Assembly (NCBI GenBank): GCA_015183035.1
Contig: JACZZP010000018.1
Coordinates: 1,550,001-1,614,000 of the forward strand
DNA from: Meloidogyne chitwoodi
Lineage: Eukaryota; Nematoda; Chromadorea; Rhabditida; Meloidogynidae
DNA length: 64,000 bases
Direction: 5' to 3'
Both the position numbers and the translations under genes were made by a program. Shown in pieces: positions 27,773-38,290 of the stretch. Every line of letters begins with the position of its first letter. The first letter of the stretch is position 1. The notes beneath the pieces are model-generated. The model was not told the DNA's origin and searched no databases. It saw only the letters and a list, made by a program, of their open reading frames with translations.

Positions 27773-29143
27773 ATGGTTTCTTCTTCTACAACACATCATA
27801 AACAGTTAATGTCAAAAATTTCAGAAAAAGAACACTTACAACAACAAAAACAGCAATTACATTTATTACAAGTACCTAAAACTGAACAGGTAATTTCTTC
27901 CACACTTTTTTCACAGACTTTTTAAGCTATAAATTTTTTTTAAATAAATTTTAGGTGGTAGCTGAATTGTTGGCTTGTGCAGCAGAAACTCAATTTCAAG
28001 CTGTTGGAGTTCAATCAGTAGATCGTTATAAAGAACAACAGGAAGAACAAAGACAAAAACGTTATTTTCTTCAGTGGTTAAATCAAAACGGAAATTTATA
28101 TCCTAGTAGAGAGCAAAAAGAACGTTTGGCAGAACAAATGGGAACAAGTTATGGAAAGGTGTGTTTATTATTATTTAAAGAATACTAAATTCTGTTTTTA
28201 TGATAAATATTCTAATTTTTAAAAAAATTTCTGTTTTTTAATTCTGATTTATTAAAATTCTTATTTTCATACAAAAATATTATGATTTTTATTTAAAAAA
28301 TTCTGATTTTTATTTAAAAAATTCTGATTTTTTTATATAAAATTCTGATTCTTTTAAATAAAATTCTGATTTTTGTTTATTTCTTTACAATAGAAAGTTC
28401 TGGTTTTTATAGAAAAAATATTCTGACTTTAGTATTTTTGTGCTAAAAATAATGTTTATTATTTTGTATAAAGAAATGTTGATTTTTATGCAAAATCTTA
28501 TGCGCGTAATTTTTTACTTAAAGTGCCCATTTATTCGCATATAATTTAGATTATCCGTTTTCTCGTTTTAATTTTAAACTATTTTAGATTTTGTATCCGT
28601 TCTCCTTCTAATTTACATTATAATATTTAAACGGGGAGATTTTATCTCACATTTAATTTTATACAAAATTAAAGCTATAAATTTACAAAATTCTACCAAA
28701 AAGAAAAATAAAAATATAATAAATTTATATATTTTTAGGTGAATAAACTCTTCGCCAATCATCGACGTCGTCAACACAAACAAAAGACTAATAATATTAG
28801 TACTACAAATAAAAAAGAAGAGAATAATCGACTGATTTCTCAGAATAATATTGATAAAAATAATAACAAAATTGTAGAAAAAGAAGAAGAAGAAATGTTA
28901 TTAGAAAAAGAAGAAAGAAGAAGAGCTTCTTCAAATGCTAGTAGTAGTAGTCAACACATTGATCAAACTATTGAAAGTGTTTGGAGTAAAGTAATGATGA
29001 TGGAAAGAGAAGATAGCAGCACTAACTGTAACGAACAACAACATTATTACAATCAAAAACAACAACAACAAATTTTTGTTATGGAAAATGACGATGATGA
29101 CGTTAGAGGTTGGGAAATAAAAAGTTTTTTTATTTATTTTTAA
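27773..29143 (+). CDS. Divergent homeodomain protein
   Basis: Three exons, 27773-27889, 27955-28158 and 28739-29143, give 241 aa if the last exon runs to its stop. Residues about 64-123 form a homeodomain-like fold: RYFLQWLNQNGNLYPSREQK, then ERLAEQMGTSYGK, and recognition helix VNKLFANHRRR across the exon 2/3 junction. Phe49, Asn51 and Arg53 of the homeodomain are kept, but the near-invariant Trp48 is Leu and position 52 is His. The rest is Gln/Lys/Glu-rich low complexity. It is probably a nuclear DNA-binding transcription factor; I cannot assign the class, although VNK.FANxRRR recalls atypical or TALE-like homeodomains. A donor GAGGTTGGG at about 29108 could lead to a further exon, so the C-terminus is uncertain. 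A TTCTTAG acceptor about 48 bases before the ATG may accept a spliced leader. Confidence 0.72.
28190..28440. repeat. TTCTGATTTTT repeats in homeodomain-gene intron
   Basis: About six imperfect copies of AAATTCTGATTTTTATTTAA in intron 2. Confidence 0.65.
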
Positions 29144-29740
29144 TGGGTAGGAAAAGGCTATATTTCTGATTGGTATATTTAATCGCGTGAAAACAACTTT
29201 TAAAGTTTTTGTAAAACTCTGATTTTTATAAAGTGTAAATTCTGTTTTTTTGTAATAAGTAAGTAACACGAATTCTGATATATAAGTCAGTTCCTTATTC
29301 TTATTTTTAAGTAAAATTGGTTTAATGATTTTTTACTTGAGGATAATTCTGATTTTTTTGGAAAATTAATTTTTACTTTCATTTTTTATTTTTGTTATTT
29401 TTATGTAAGAATTTTCTACAAGATATAAAAATTTATTATTTTTTAAATTTTGAAATTAATATTCATTTTTTTATAAAATAATCTTTGAACGATAATTAAA
29501 AAGGCTAAAACATTTTTTTCTTTTTATTAAAATATTTACAATTTTAATGTGTTTTGTACATTCTTTTTATTCCTAATAATTAATAGTAATTTATTTATTA
29601 ACATTTTTGATTAATAAAATATTTTAATTTTTTTAGCAAGTTTAGTTTAAGAAAAATAATAATTATCAGTTATTTTATTACTGTATTCTTTTCTGTTTTT
29701 AATTTAAAAATATGTATATGTTTTTTATATCTTTATTCTT

Positions 29741-29868
29741 CTGATTTTTGTACAAAATTAAATTCTGATTTTTGTACAAAATTAAATTCTGATTTTTGTA
29801 CAAAATTAAATTCTGATTTTTGTACAAAATTAAATTCTGATTTTTGTACAAAATTAAATTCTGATTTT
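29741..29868. repeat. Perfect 24-bp tandem repeat
   Basis: Five consecutive copies of TTCTGATTTTTGTACAAAAT plus TAAA. Internal TTTTGTACAAAA is palindromic. It lies just past the homeodomain gene. Confidence 0.92.
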
Positions 29869-29870
29869 TC

Positions 29871-32800
29871 TTTCCTTAAAATCAATTAATAAATAATCTT
29901 TTATCTATTCATTTTCTATATATAAAATATATTAACATAAAACATTTTTAGACCAAATTCCATTGATCAAAATACTTTGACTTTTTTCTTTTTTTAAAAA
30001 CGCATATATTTATTTATTTTAATACTCTTTTATTTTAATAAATACTTAAAATAATTTTTTTCTTACTTTTTCTTTCTTTTTAAATTTTATTTGGGGTATT
30101 TTAAATATTTTATTTTATAAAAATAATTTAAATTGCTTTTACTTTAGTTTTTATTTAATTTTGAAAAAGGATTTTAATTTTTATTTATTTTTTAATAAAA
30201 TTAATTTTATTTTAATTTATATTTATTTTTAATATATTTTTTTTTGTCTTTTTAATTGGTTTGGTAAAATTATTTTGAAAATAATTAAAAAAAATATAAA
30301 ATTTGAGAAAATTTTTTTAGCACCAAACTGACCGCACCAAACCGTCCTTTTTTTATTTTATGAAATTTTTACAAAAAAATTAAATTATGTATGACACTAT
30401 TTTTTAATATATTATTTTCGCTATGAATCACTAAAAAATTGAATAAAAAAACTAAAAATTGTTGACGTTTATATTAAAATAAAAAGAAGTAAGGGGAAAA
30501 AAGCTGTCAGTCTCAGTGTTTTATTTTATTATCTCTTCTAAATTTTTTTTTTAAAAATGCACTTTTATTCATTCATTTTGATTGATTTTAGTTTAAAAAT
30601 TACTAAAATAGATTTATTAAAAGTTGTTTACATTTTTTTTAATTTTTATTTTTTAAATTTTTTTACCATTTTGAAATTTCATTTAAAAAAAAAAATTTTT
30701 TTTTTATTTAATATTTTTTTAATTTAAGGGGGGAATGTCTTTATATCCTCCAATTTGTTGTTTATTTTATTTCTCTTCATTTTTTGAGGAAAAAATATTT
30801 TTTTTTTGTTTATAATCGTTTAATAGATGTTCTTATAATTAAATATTATTTTATTTAATATTTATTTTAAATATAATATTTAATTATATTTTTAACATTT
30901 CTTTAAAAAAAAAATTTTTTTCCTCTTCCTTATTTTTTAAATTTAATTTTCTTTTTTTTCTTTTAAAAAAATATATTTGTATAATTTTAGCTTTTCTCCC
31001 TATAGCAACGAGAAAAAAAGAGATTTAAAAAAACTAATAAATAGGCATAAAAATATTTTTTTTCCTTCTTTTAACAATTTAATAAAATTATATTAAAATA
31101 ATTACAATCACAAAATTAATAAATATTTTATTATTTTTTTAAATATATTTAATGATTTTTTTAATACATATATTTTATTTAAATTAAAAAAAAATAATTT
31201 TAAAATAATTTATTTTTATAATTATATCTAATAAAAAATTTAATTTAAAAAAAAAATATTTTTTTTAAAATTCAGCTATTTAAACAAAAATAATATTTTA
31301 TTATTAAATGTCTCGTTTCTGAGGAAACCACTAACTCATATTTTGTAAATATTTACTAATAAAAAAAGACAAATTTTTAGACTAAATATGTATTTATTTA
31401 TTTTAAAAATGTAAACATGTTATTTTTAATTATTCATTGTTTACGATTATGTTAAAAAACATCAAATTATATGTTTGGGAAACTTTTATTTTCCAACTTG
31501 TTTTCAAACATAAAATGTTTTTTGTAAAAACACTTTGAAAATCATGTTTTCAAAACACATTCTTCCGAACATTTCTCTCAACATTTACTCAAACATCTTT
31601 TCAAACATTCAAACTTGTTTTAAAACTTTTTTCATTTAATCCAAATGTTTCCCAACTCGTTTTCGAACATAAATATTTACAAACAAAAACATGTTTTCAA
31701 AAAATTTGTTTCTGATTTTGAAAGTTTTGTTTATAGGAGTTGTAAATTTTAAAAACATTTCTAAACATTCCAATGTTGTTTTTAATTAATTTTTGTTATT
31801 TCAAACATTTTTAAACTTTGAATCAAATAAAATTATTTTTAAAAATTACAACATTTATTTTTTTTTATTTTTGCTTTTAAACACAACATTTTTCACGTTA
31901 ATAATTCTCAATTTGGTAATTGGATTTTTTTTATTTTCTTTTAATATTAAATTTGTTAAATTTTATTTAACATTATAATTAATTTAAAGTTTTTAAGTCA
32001 AATCTTCTCTCCTCAAAAAATTCAATTTAAATAAATATTTTTTTTTATTTTTGACCCTCTAATCTGTTTAATTAATTCTTTCATATCAATTTCTAAGTTT
32101 TTACTTATCCAACTTTTGTCAACATGTTTGTTTTTAATTTTTTTTGTTAAAAAGAGACGCCTGTTACAATTTTAAATTTAATATTTTTTTAAATTTTGAG
32201 TTTAAAAATGATTTTGGGATCAATCGATTTTTACTTAAGTCTTTCTCTTATATTAATCAATCACACCTCTTTTAGTGTTGGTCAGAAACATTTTTTTATT
32301 TTTATTTTTTCTCAATTTGTGTAAAGTATTTTTTGAGAGAGAATATCAGTAACATATGACTCTCATCATTAAATAACTAAAATGATGAAATTTTTATAAT
32401 AATCAAAAACTGATCATTGGTTTAGTGCTAAATCTAAAATTTAGAAGAAAAAAATTTTCTGGCAAACAAACAAAAAAGTGTACTAAAAAGCAGGCCTGTG
32501 TGTCCATAGAAAAGTGCAAATAAGTTTTGCTAATATTTATGAACGAAAAGTTTATTTTTAATGTTTGTGGGAGTATATTCTATATTTTTATTTTTCGTTT
32601 TAATTTGTCAAACATTTTCCAACTTTTTTAAAACATGTTTATTGTTTTTCAAGACATTTATGTTCGAAAACATACAATACATTTTACAACTTGTTTTTAA
32701 ATATTTTCAAATGTTTTCCAACACTAAATATTTTTTTCTTAAAAAATCTTGACATACAAGACATTATGTGGAGGGGGGGGAGAGTCAGTTTTATCTATTC

Positions 32801-34105
32801 CCGCCAAAACTGAGGAAAATAATGCCTCTTCACTGCATTCACAGACCTAGCTTGGAATTCCAATGCCCTCTAAAATAAAATCAATATATTATATTTATTT
32901 TTGCCCAACAAAACTATTGCAGATGTCCCCCCTAATGACGATTAGGCAAAATACTATGTATTGAGGAAAATTGTTCTCATAGAAGCACATTTTTTAGTTT
33001 ATTTTCCCTTTACCTTCGTTCTTTTTGTGCCCTTCGACCTTGGTCGGTGGGCAAAAACAAAAATATTAGTCATTTTTGTTTTTTCATATACTGAATACAT
33101 AAGGGTAAAAATTTTTCTTTTAATTTACAACATTTTCAAACTTTTTTCTGTTTAGTATTTTACAACTTGTTTTTAACATTTTACAACTTTAAAAACATTA
33201 AAAACATTTTATATGTAATTACAACTTGTTTTTTTAAACATTTATTCTTTTCCCAACATTTCTAATTTCTTTTCTTCAATATTTTCAACTTTTCTTTTAT
33301 TTAAATATTTCTAACCTCCAATACTTTTGTTTGCAAAATTTAAAAACTTGTTTTTTCTCTTTTAAATATTTTATCCACATGTTTACTTCGAAATTGGCGC
33401 TATTATATAAAAAAAAGTTGGAAAATGGATTTTGTTTGCTGTTGATTGCTATTTTTCTTTTTCAATTTATTTTTCTTTTATATAATGTATTTTTCAATCC
33501 CTCGATTACTTTAAATTGTTGCGAAAATATTTTCCCGCACCTTTTTTATTTTTCTTTGTATATTTTTCGATTAGTATCTTTTATTTTTAATCTTTGTTCA
33601 TTTTCTTCATTTTCTAGGCATTTTCTCATAAATATTAAAAAAGGTAAAGATCAATTTTAAAATAGAAAAATAAATAAATATTAATTTAGAAAAAGAATAA
33701 ATAGAAAAATTATTTTTAAAAAATTACAAAAAAAAATAAATAAATAAAAATGTATAATTATTTTTTTTCTTAAAATAAATAAATAATTTATTTTATTTAA
33801 TTGATAGCAGTATTAATATTAAAAATAAAAAAGGAAATAAAGTTCAAAAATACAAAAAATGTTAACAATTTTATATTTCTATTTAAAGCTATTTAAATAT
33901 TTTATCCAACAATTAGTTGAGATTTTTACACATTTTTCTTTTTTTCCCTCAACTAATTCTGAGCATTTACAATTTTTCTATTTTAAAAATAATCTCTTGT
34001 TAAAAAATTCTTTTTTTCTTATTTTTTTTATTATTATTTTTCGATTTAAATTTATTAAATAATTTTATCTTAAAATTTTTCCTTATTTAAAAAATTGTGA
34101 CATTG
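29871..34105. other. Gene-free AT-rich region
   Basis: 29.9-31.3 kb is almost pure A/T with long homopolymer runs. 31.4-33.3 kb is full of irregular AACATGTTTTCAAAACATTT-like and TTTACAACTTGTTTTTAAA-like words. 32.77 kb has a G run (GGAGGGGGGGGAG). Open frames here are Phe/Leu/Ile-rich by composition only. No gene supported. Confidence 0.5.
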
Positions 34106-34107
34106 TG

Positions 34108-34445
34108 GCGCAGGTCTTTTTAGACGCGCACACTCATAAAATTACAAATATAATATTTTAAACCCTAAAAATTTACATATATATTTTAAATATTGTTCTC
34201 TACAATCTCTAAAAATTTCAGTATTTTAGGTTTAGTATTTCAAAAATTATGGTAAAAAATGTCCAAAAATGATGGTTTTTTCGCAGTTTTTTGATTATAA
34301 TTTTTTAAATACTGAACCAATAATTATGGAATTAATAGAAAAGTTAGATCTGAAGATGACGGATTTTTCAAAAAATAAATATTTCATTTCTATATTTTTG
34401 TCATTTTTTACTGCTCGCGCCCAAACGTTTCCGCGCCCAAAACAA
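34108..34445. repeat. Fold-back repeat, family B, copy 3
   Basis: Left end GTGGCGCAGGTCTTTTTAGA then CGCGCACAC; right end CTCGCGCCCAAACG. The inner block CAGTATTTTAGGTTTAGTAT followed by AAAAATTATGG is mirrored on the right by CCATAATT-type sequence. Confidence 0.6.
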
Positions 34446-34524
34446 ACCTAAAAAATAATTTTTTTCTTCTATCAGATTATAAAAATATTCTTAAAAATAT
34501 TTAAAAAAATTAATAAATTAAAAA

Positions 34525-36162
34525 ATGGTCGTTCACCCTTATCTCAGAAATACAACAAATAATAATAATCGCCCTCCTATTAACCAAATGACCCAATGTG
34601 TGGGGAATAATTTAAATATTGCAGCTCAACAACAAACATTTTTTGAAATGTTTAGACAACAACAGGCGCAATTAGGTTTTGGGATTTTTTTTTTAATATT
34701 CTCCTTTATTAAAGTTTTATGCAAGAATTCTGTTTTGTAAATACGAATTTGTTATAAATCAGAATTTTATTAAAAATCAGAATTTAAACAAAAATCAAAA
34801 ATTACCTAAAAATCAGAATTTAACTAAAAATCAGAATTTTTATTAAAAATCAGAATTTACCTAAAAATCAGAACTTTTATAAAAATCAGAATTTTATTAA
34901 AAATAAATTAAAAAAATTATTTTTAAGTTCCAAAAATTCATCATCATCACCTCCAACAACAACAACAACAATATCTTCTTCACCAACAGCCTCAACAATC
35001 ACAACAACAACAACAACAAATTCCTCAAACATTTATATCTTCTCCACAATTAAATAATAATAATAATTTTGTTGTTGTTTCTTCTTCTTCATCATCATCT
35101 CCATCATTAAATAATTCTTCTACAATTTCATCATTATCTCCTCTTCAAAATAATAATAATAATAATAATATTCCTTCAGCAGTTGGAACAATTTTAGAAT
35201 GGTTACAATTATTAGAAGTTGCAAATAATAATAAAAGAATTTCTACAAATAATTCTAATTCTTCTAATAATTCTAATCAAATTCAAAATAATCCAATTTT
35301 ATTAACTGCATTAGCACAAGCACATCAACAACAAATGGCAGTACAACAATTGGCTGTTATGGAGGCTGCTATTAAAAAAGAAATTTTTGAGGTATTTTTA
35401 AAAAAGATTTTATTTTAAATCAGAATTTAACTTAAAATCAGAATTTTGTTTAAAAACCAGAATTTTATTAAAATCAGAATTTTTTAAAAATTCAAAATTT
35501 ATCTAAAAATCAGAATTTTTATAAAGATCAGAATTTTGTTAAAAATCAGAATTTGTTATAAATCAGAATTTTAAATAAAAATCAGAATTTATTTCTTTTT
35601 TAGCTTCTAAGTGCTACACAAAGTCAGCAGAATCTTGCTCTTTTGGCACATCGCAGCCAATTACTCACACAAGTTGGCCATTTACAACGCGAACATCAAG
35701 AACAACAACAAAACCAATTTAATAATAATACACAATTTACTCCTGGAACATTAAATTTATTGCAACAACAACAATTTAATATTCCAATTATTTCTAATAA
35801 TAATAACAATATTTTTTGTCCTCCTCCTACTGTTTTGACGCCACCGGCTAACTCTGTTTGATTTTTTAAATTATTTTTGACATATTTTTTAATTTTTGAC
35901 ATTTTAAAAATTAAAAATAATATTTTAGGTAACCGGATCTATTAATGGTTCATTATGCGATTCTCCATCTTCTAGCGCTTGTTCCTCTACTACTTCAGAC
36001 CCTTTCCAACTTTCCATACAAACAAGTGAAGATGGAAACGATTTTTTAGACCTTGATTTAATTGAAAAACAAATTGCTGCACAAAATAATCGACTTAGTG
36101 CTGCAGAGGCTGAAGCGGTCCATACCTTATGTTGTCTACAATTGATCCATCGAAAAGAACAG
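34525..36162 (+). pseudogene. Q/N/S-rich protein gene with a frameshift and lost 3' end
   Basis: Exons 34525-34675, 34928-35391, 35603-35855 and 35929-36162. Exon 2 is full of Gln, Asn and Ser runs. The non-repetitive parts look real: TILEWLQLLEVANNNKR, then AQAHQQQMAVQQLAVMEAAI, LLTQVGHLQREHQEQQQ, and in exon 4 a helix EKQIAAQNNRLSAAEAEAVH. In exon 3 the start (LLSATQSQQNLAL) and the rest (LAHRSQLLTQ) are in different frames, separated by a run of five T at 35640-35644; four T would restore continuity. Exon 4 ends in a strong donor CAG/GTATGT exactly where an antisense PHM fragment begins, and no later exon is recognisable. It resembles the N-terminal part of a transcriptional regulator, but I do not recognise the family. 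A sequencing or assembly error is an alternative to decay. Confidence 0.55.
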
Positions 36163-36561
36163 GTATGTCTGGTTGTGAAGCACAAACTGGGGAGCGAGAA
36201 TAACCAGCGTTGGAAGAGGACATTTCCCCACAATCCCTTAAAAAGAGAAATTTGTTTTAAACTTACTAAACAAAAAATAAATTAAATAAAAAAATTTATC
36301 TTTACCAAGCAGGCTCATCACTTCCGGGCATTTCGCACCCAAAGAGGAGCATGTGATGAATCTGGTGCTTATTTGCTATAGGTTCAAAAGAAACTAGGAA
36401 AAAAAATTAAAATATAATATTTTAAAATTTTAATTTCTCTCACTAATGTAATGTTCCTCATTAGAATCTAAAGGAAATGCAGTACATAAATAAGTATCAT
36501 CTTTTTCAAGTCTAACGTCTTGAGTATATCTCGAGAAATATCCTCTAAAAAACTTTTTCAT
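36163..36561 (-). pseudogene. Peptidylglycine alpha-hydroxylating monooxygenase (PHM) fragment
   Basis: PHM is the copper enzyme for peptide C-terminal amidation in the secretory pathway. Three exons remain: 36444-36561, 36306-36393 and 36163-36236. They read DTYLCTAFPLDSNEEHYI, SFEPIANKHQIHHMLLFGC (with the HH pair that binds copper H) and WDCGEMSSSN...CASQPDI. After CASQPDI, where PHM continues into a YAWA-type motif, the frame runs into the reverse complement of the Q/N-rich gene and stops. The second copper domain and the signal peptide are missing. The model could start at an ATG at 36561 or use an acceptor GTTTTTTAG inside that exon. It is best read as a truncated copy or a breakpoint. 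Confidence 0.7.
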
Positions 36562-36806
36562 CCGTCAAATATATAGAACTTTTTTTTCTCTTTTTTTTAA
36601 GATAAAATTTGTATTTTTGGTGGTAGTTTAAAAAAAAGATTAAAATAAATAGAAAATCAACTATTTTGATAGCATTGAGTATATCTCGAGAAATATCCGC
36701 TAAAAAACTTTTTCATCCGTCAAATATATAGAACTTTTTTTCTCTTTTTTTTAAGATAAAATTTGTATTTTTGGTGGTAGTTTAAAAAAAAGATTAAAAT
36801 AAATAT
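36521..36806. repeat. Tandem duplication, two copies of about 131 bp, 155-bp period
   Basis: Copy 1 starts at 36521 and copy 2 at 36676, both TGAGTATATCTCGAGAAATA onward, nearly identical through TTTGGTGGTAGTTTAAAAAA. Copy 1 includes the 5' part of the first PHM exon, so part of that exon is duplicated upstream. Confidence 0.9.
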
Positions 36807-37202
36807 AGATTGTTATAATTTAATTTTCGATTTTTATATTATCTATTTTTTGGCGTTTTGTTCTTTAAATGAATTTTATATAGACTATAGTTATTAGAGA
36901 AAAAGAGGTTTGTTACATAAATAGAAAAGCATACTTTTTGTTTTAAATTTAATTTTTGTTTTAATCTTATCCTTTTAATTTATAAGTTTTATTTCAAGTT
37001 TTAGTTAAAATTTATTTTTTGCTTTCGAATTTATATTTACTACAAGTTTTTTGCTTCGAATTCAAGGTTTACTTATTAAATTTTAAAATTAAAAATCTTG
37101 ATGTGGTTTGTTATTTTAATGAAGTAGTGTTTGAAAAATATTTTTGCTTTTAAAAGTTTTTTTATTTTTACGGTTAACTTATTTTTTTCAGTGAAATTAG
37201 CA
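36807..37202. other. Spacer, no gene seen
   Basis: AT-rich sequence between the duplicated PHM 5' end and the Ig fragment. No coding signal. Confidence 0.4.
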
Positions 37203-38210
37203 ATGGTAAAATACAAAAGAAGTACAGAAGCTGCAACTGCAGGTTTTATTTTTAAAGCTTTTAAGTATTTTTACTTCACAGCGAGATGGACGCAACCTCG
37301 TGAAGTTGATGAAGTGCCTAAAGTTGTTCAAGGGCTTATACTTGGTGATATTGTTGAGGGTGATGAACATCTTTTTCACGTTGAAGCTTCTGCGCCAATT
37401 CGTAAAGGTTTTTTTCTTTTGATTTCTTGTAGTTAATTGTTATATATTTACAGTAAAATGGTTGAAAGATGGAGAGAAGATTAGAACGCCAATTGGGTCG
37501 CGTTTTCGCCAAATAGATGTGTCTTCAACAATTTTTGAATTGGAACTAACTAACGCGAAATTGATGATGACGCAACTTACAAGGTTTTTATTTAAAACTT
37601 ATACTTGAAAAAAATATAAGGTAATCTTGTCCAACCGTTCTGGCAGCTGTAATTCTGCGGCTGATTTGCGAGTACAAAAACATGAAATGTTTGAAGGAAA
37701 TAAGGTTAAAACCACAAATTGTTTTTATTTTTCATTTTAGGAGAACTCTACTCCTTTGGTTGATCAAGCTGATGAATTTGCATGTACTTCACATGATTCT
37801 GCTTTTGAAGAAGTATTAAATTTCTTTTTTTAAAGTTAGCTTTTAAATTTAAAATATTTTAGCTTGAAGTACATCCACCATGTTCTCGTAATCAGGTTAC
37901 CTTTTAAATTAATTTTAATATTTATATTTAAAGGATGGTCTATGTGATGCAGATGTTGACATTGATGAATATAATTTTGAGGAAGAATATCAACAACGCT
38001 CACCAATTTCAATTATTTATGAAGAGGAGGACGAAAATGTCAATATTATGAGGTTTATTATTTTTTATATTTATTTTAACATCTTCCTCGTTCAGGGAGC
38101 CTGTCATTTTCAATTTTAATTTTGGAAATTCGCCCGACTTTCTTGATGCAGGAGATACGATTGTTGAAAATGAAGCAGGAAGAGCACAATGTGAAGCTGA
38201 ATTGCTGAAG
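37203..38210 (+). pseudogene. Titin/twitchin-like Ig (I-set) domain fragment with acidic extension
   Basis: Exons 37203-37242, 37282-37407, 37454-37583, 37621-37704, 37741-37812, 37863-37895, 37934-38052, 38096-38210. The Ig domain reads LGDIVEGDEHLFHVEASAPI, VKWLKDGEKI, IFELELTNAKL, then ATYKVILSNRSGSC and NSAADLRV, an intracellular I-set pattern seen in muscle giant proteins. Between LTNAKL and DDDATYKV the frame slips: 37559-37570 reads AAATTGATGATG where one extra base would keep the frame. After the domain come acidic segments (VDIDEYNFEEEYQQRS, IIYEEEDENVNIM). These may continue into the psq/GIY-YIG exons downstream through a weak GAG acceptor at 38290. Either a decayed gene or a chimera; a single-base assembly error is possible. 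Confidence 0.5.
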
Positions 38211-38290
38211 GTAATAAAAAATTAAAATACTTGTATCTCGTTTTTAAAATTCATTTGGTACATGTTATATACAACTTTCTAGTTTTTGAG

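Noticed and set aside
31400..33300. Telomere-like or satellite array (AACATGTTT-rich)
   Set aside because: Words are irregular with no fixed period; best described as degenerate AT-rich repeats.
33331..33660. 109-codon Phe/Leu-rich open frame
   Set aside because: Composition only reflects T-rich DNA; no splice context, motif or start signal, and it lies in a repeat-rich stretch.
36163..36290. Extension of the Q/N-rich protein through the PHM region to a later stop
   Set aside because: That frame is the antisense of conserved PHM codons, and a consensus donor GTATGT precedes it.
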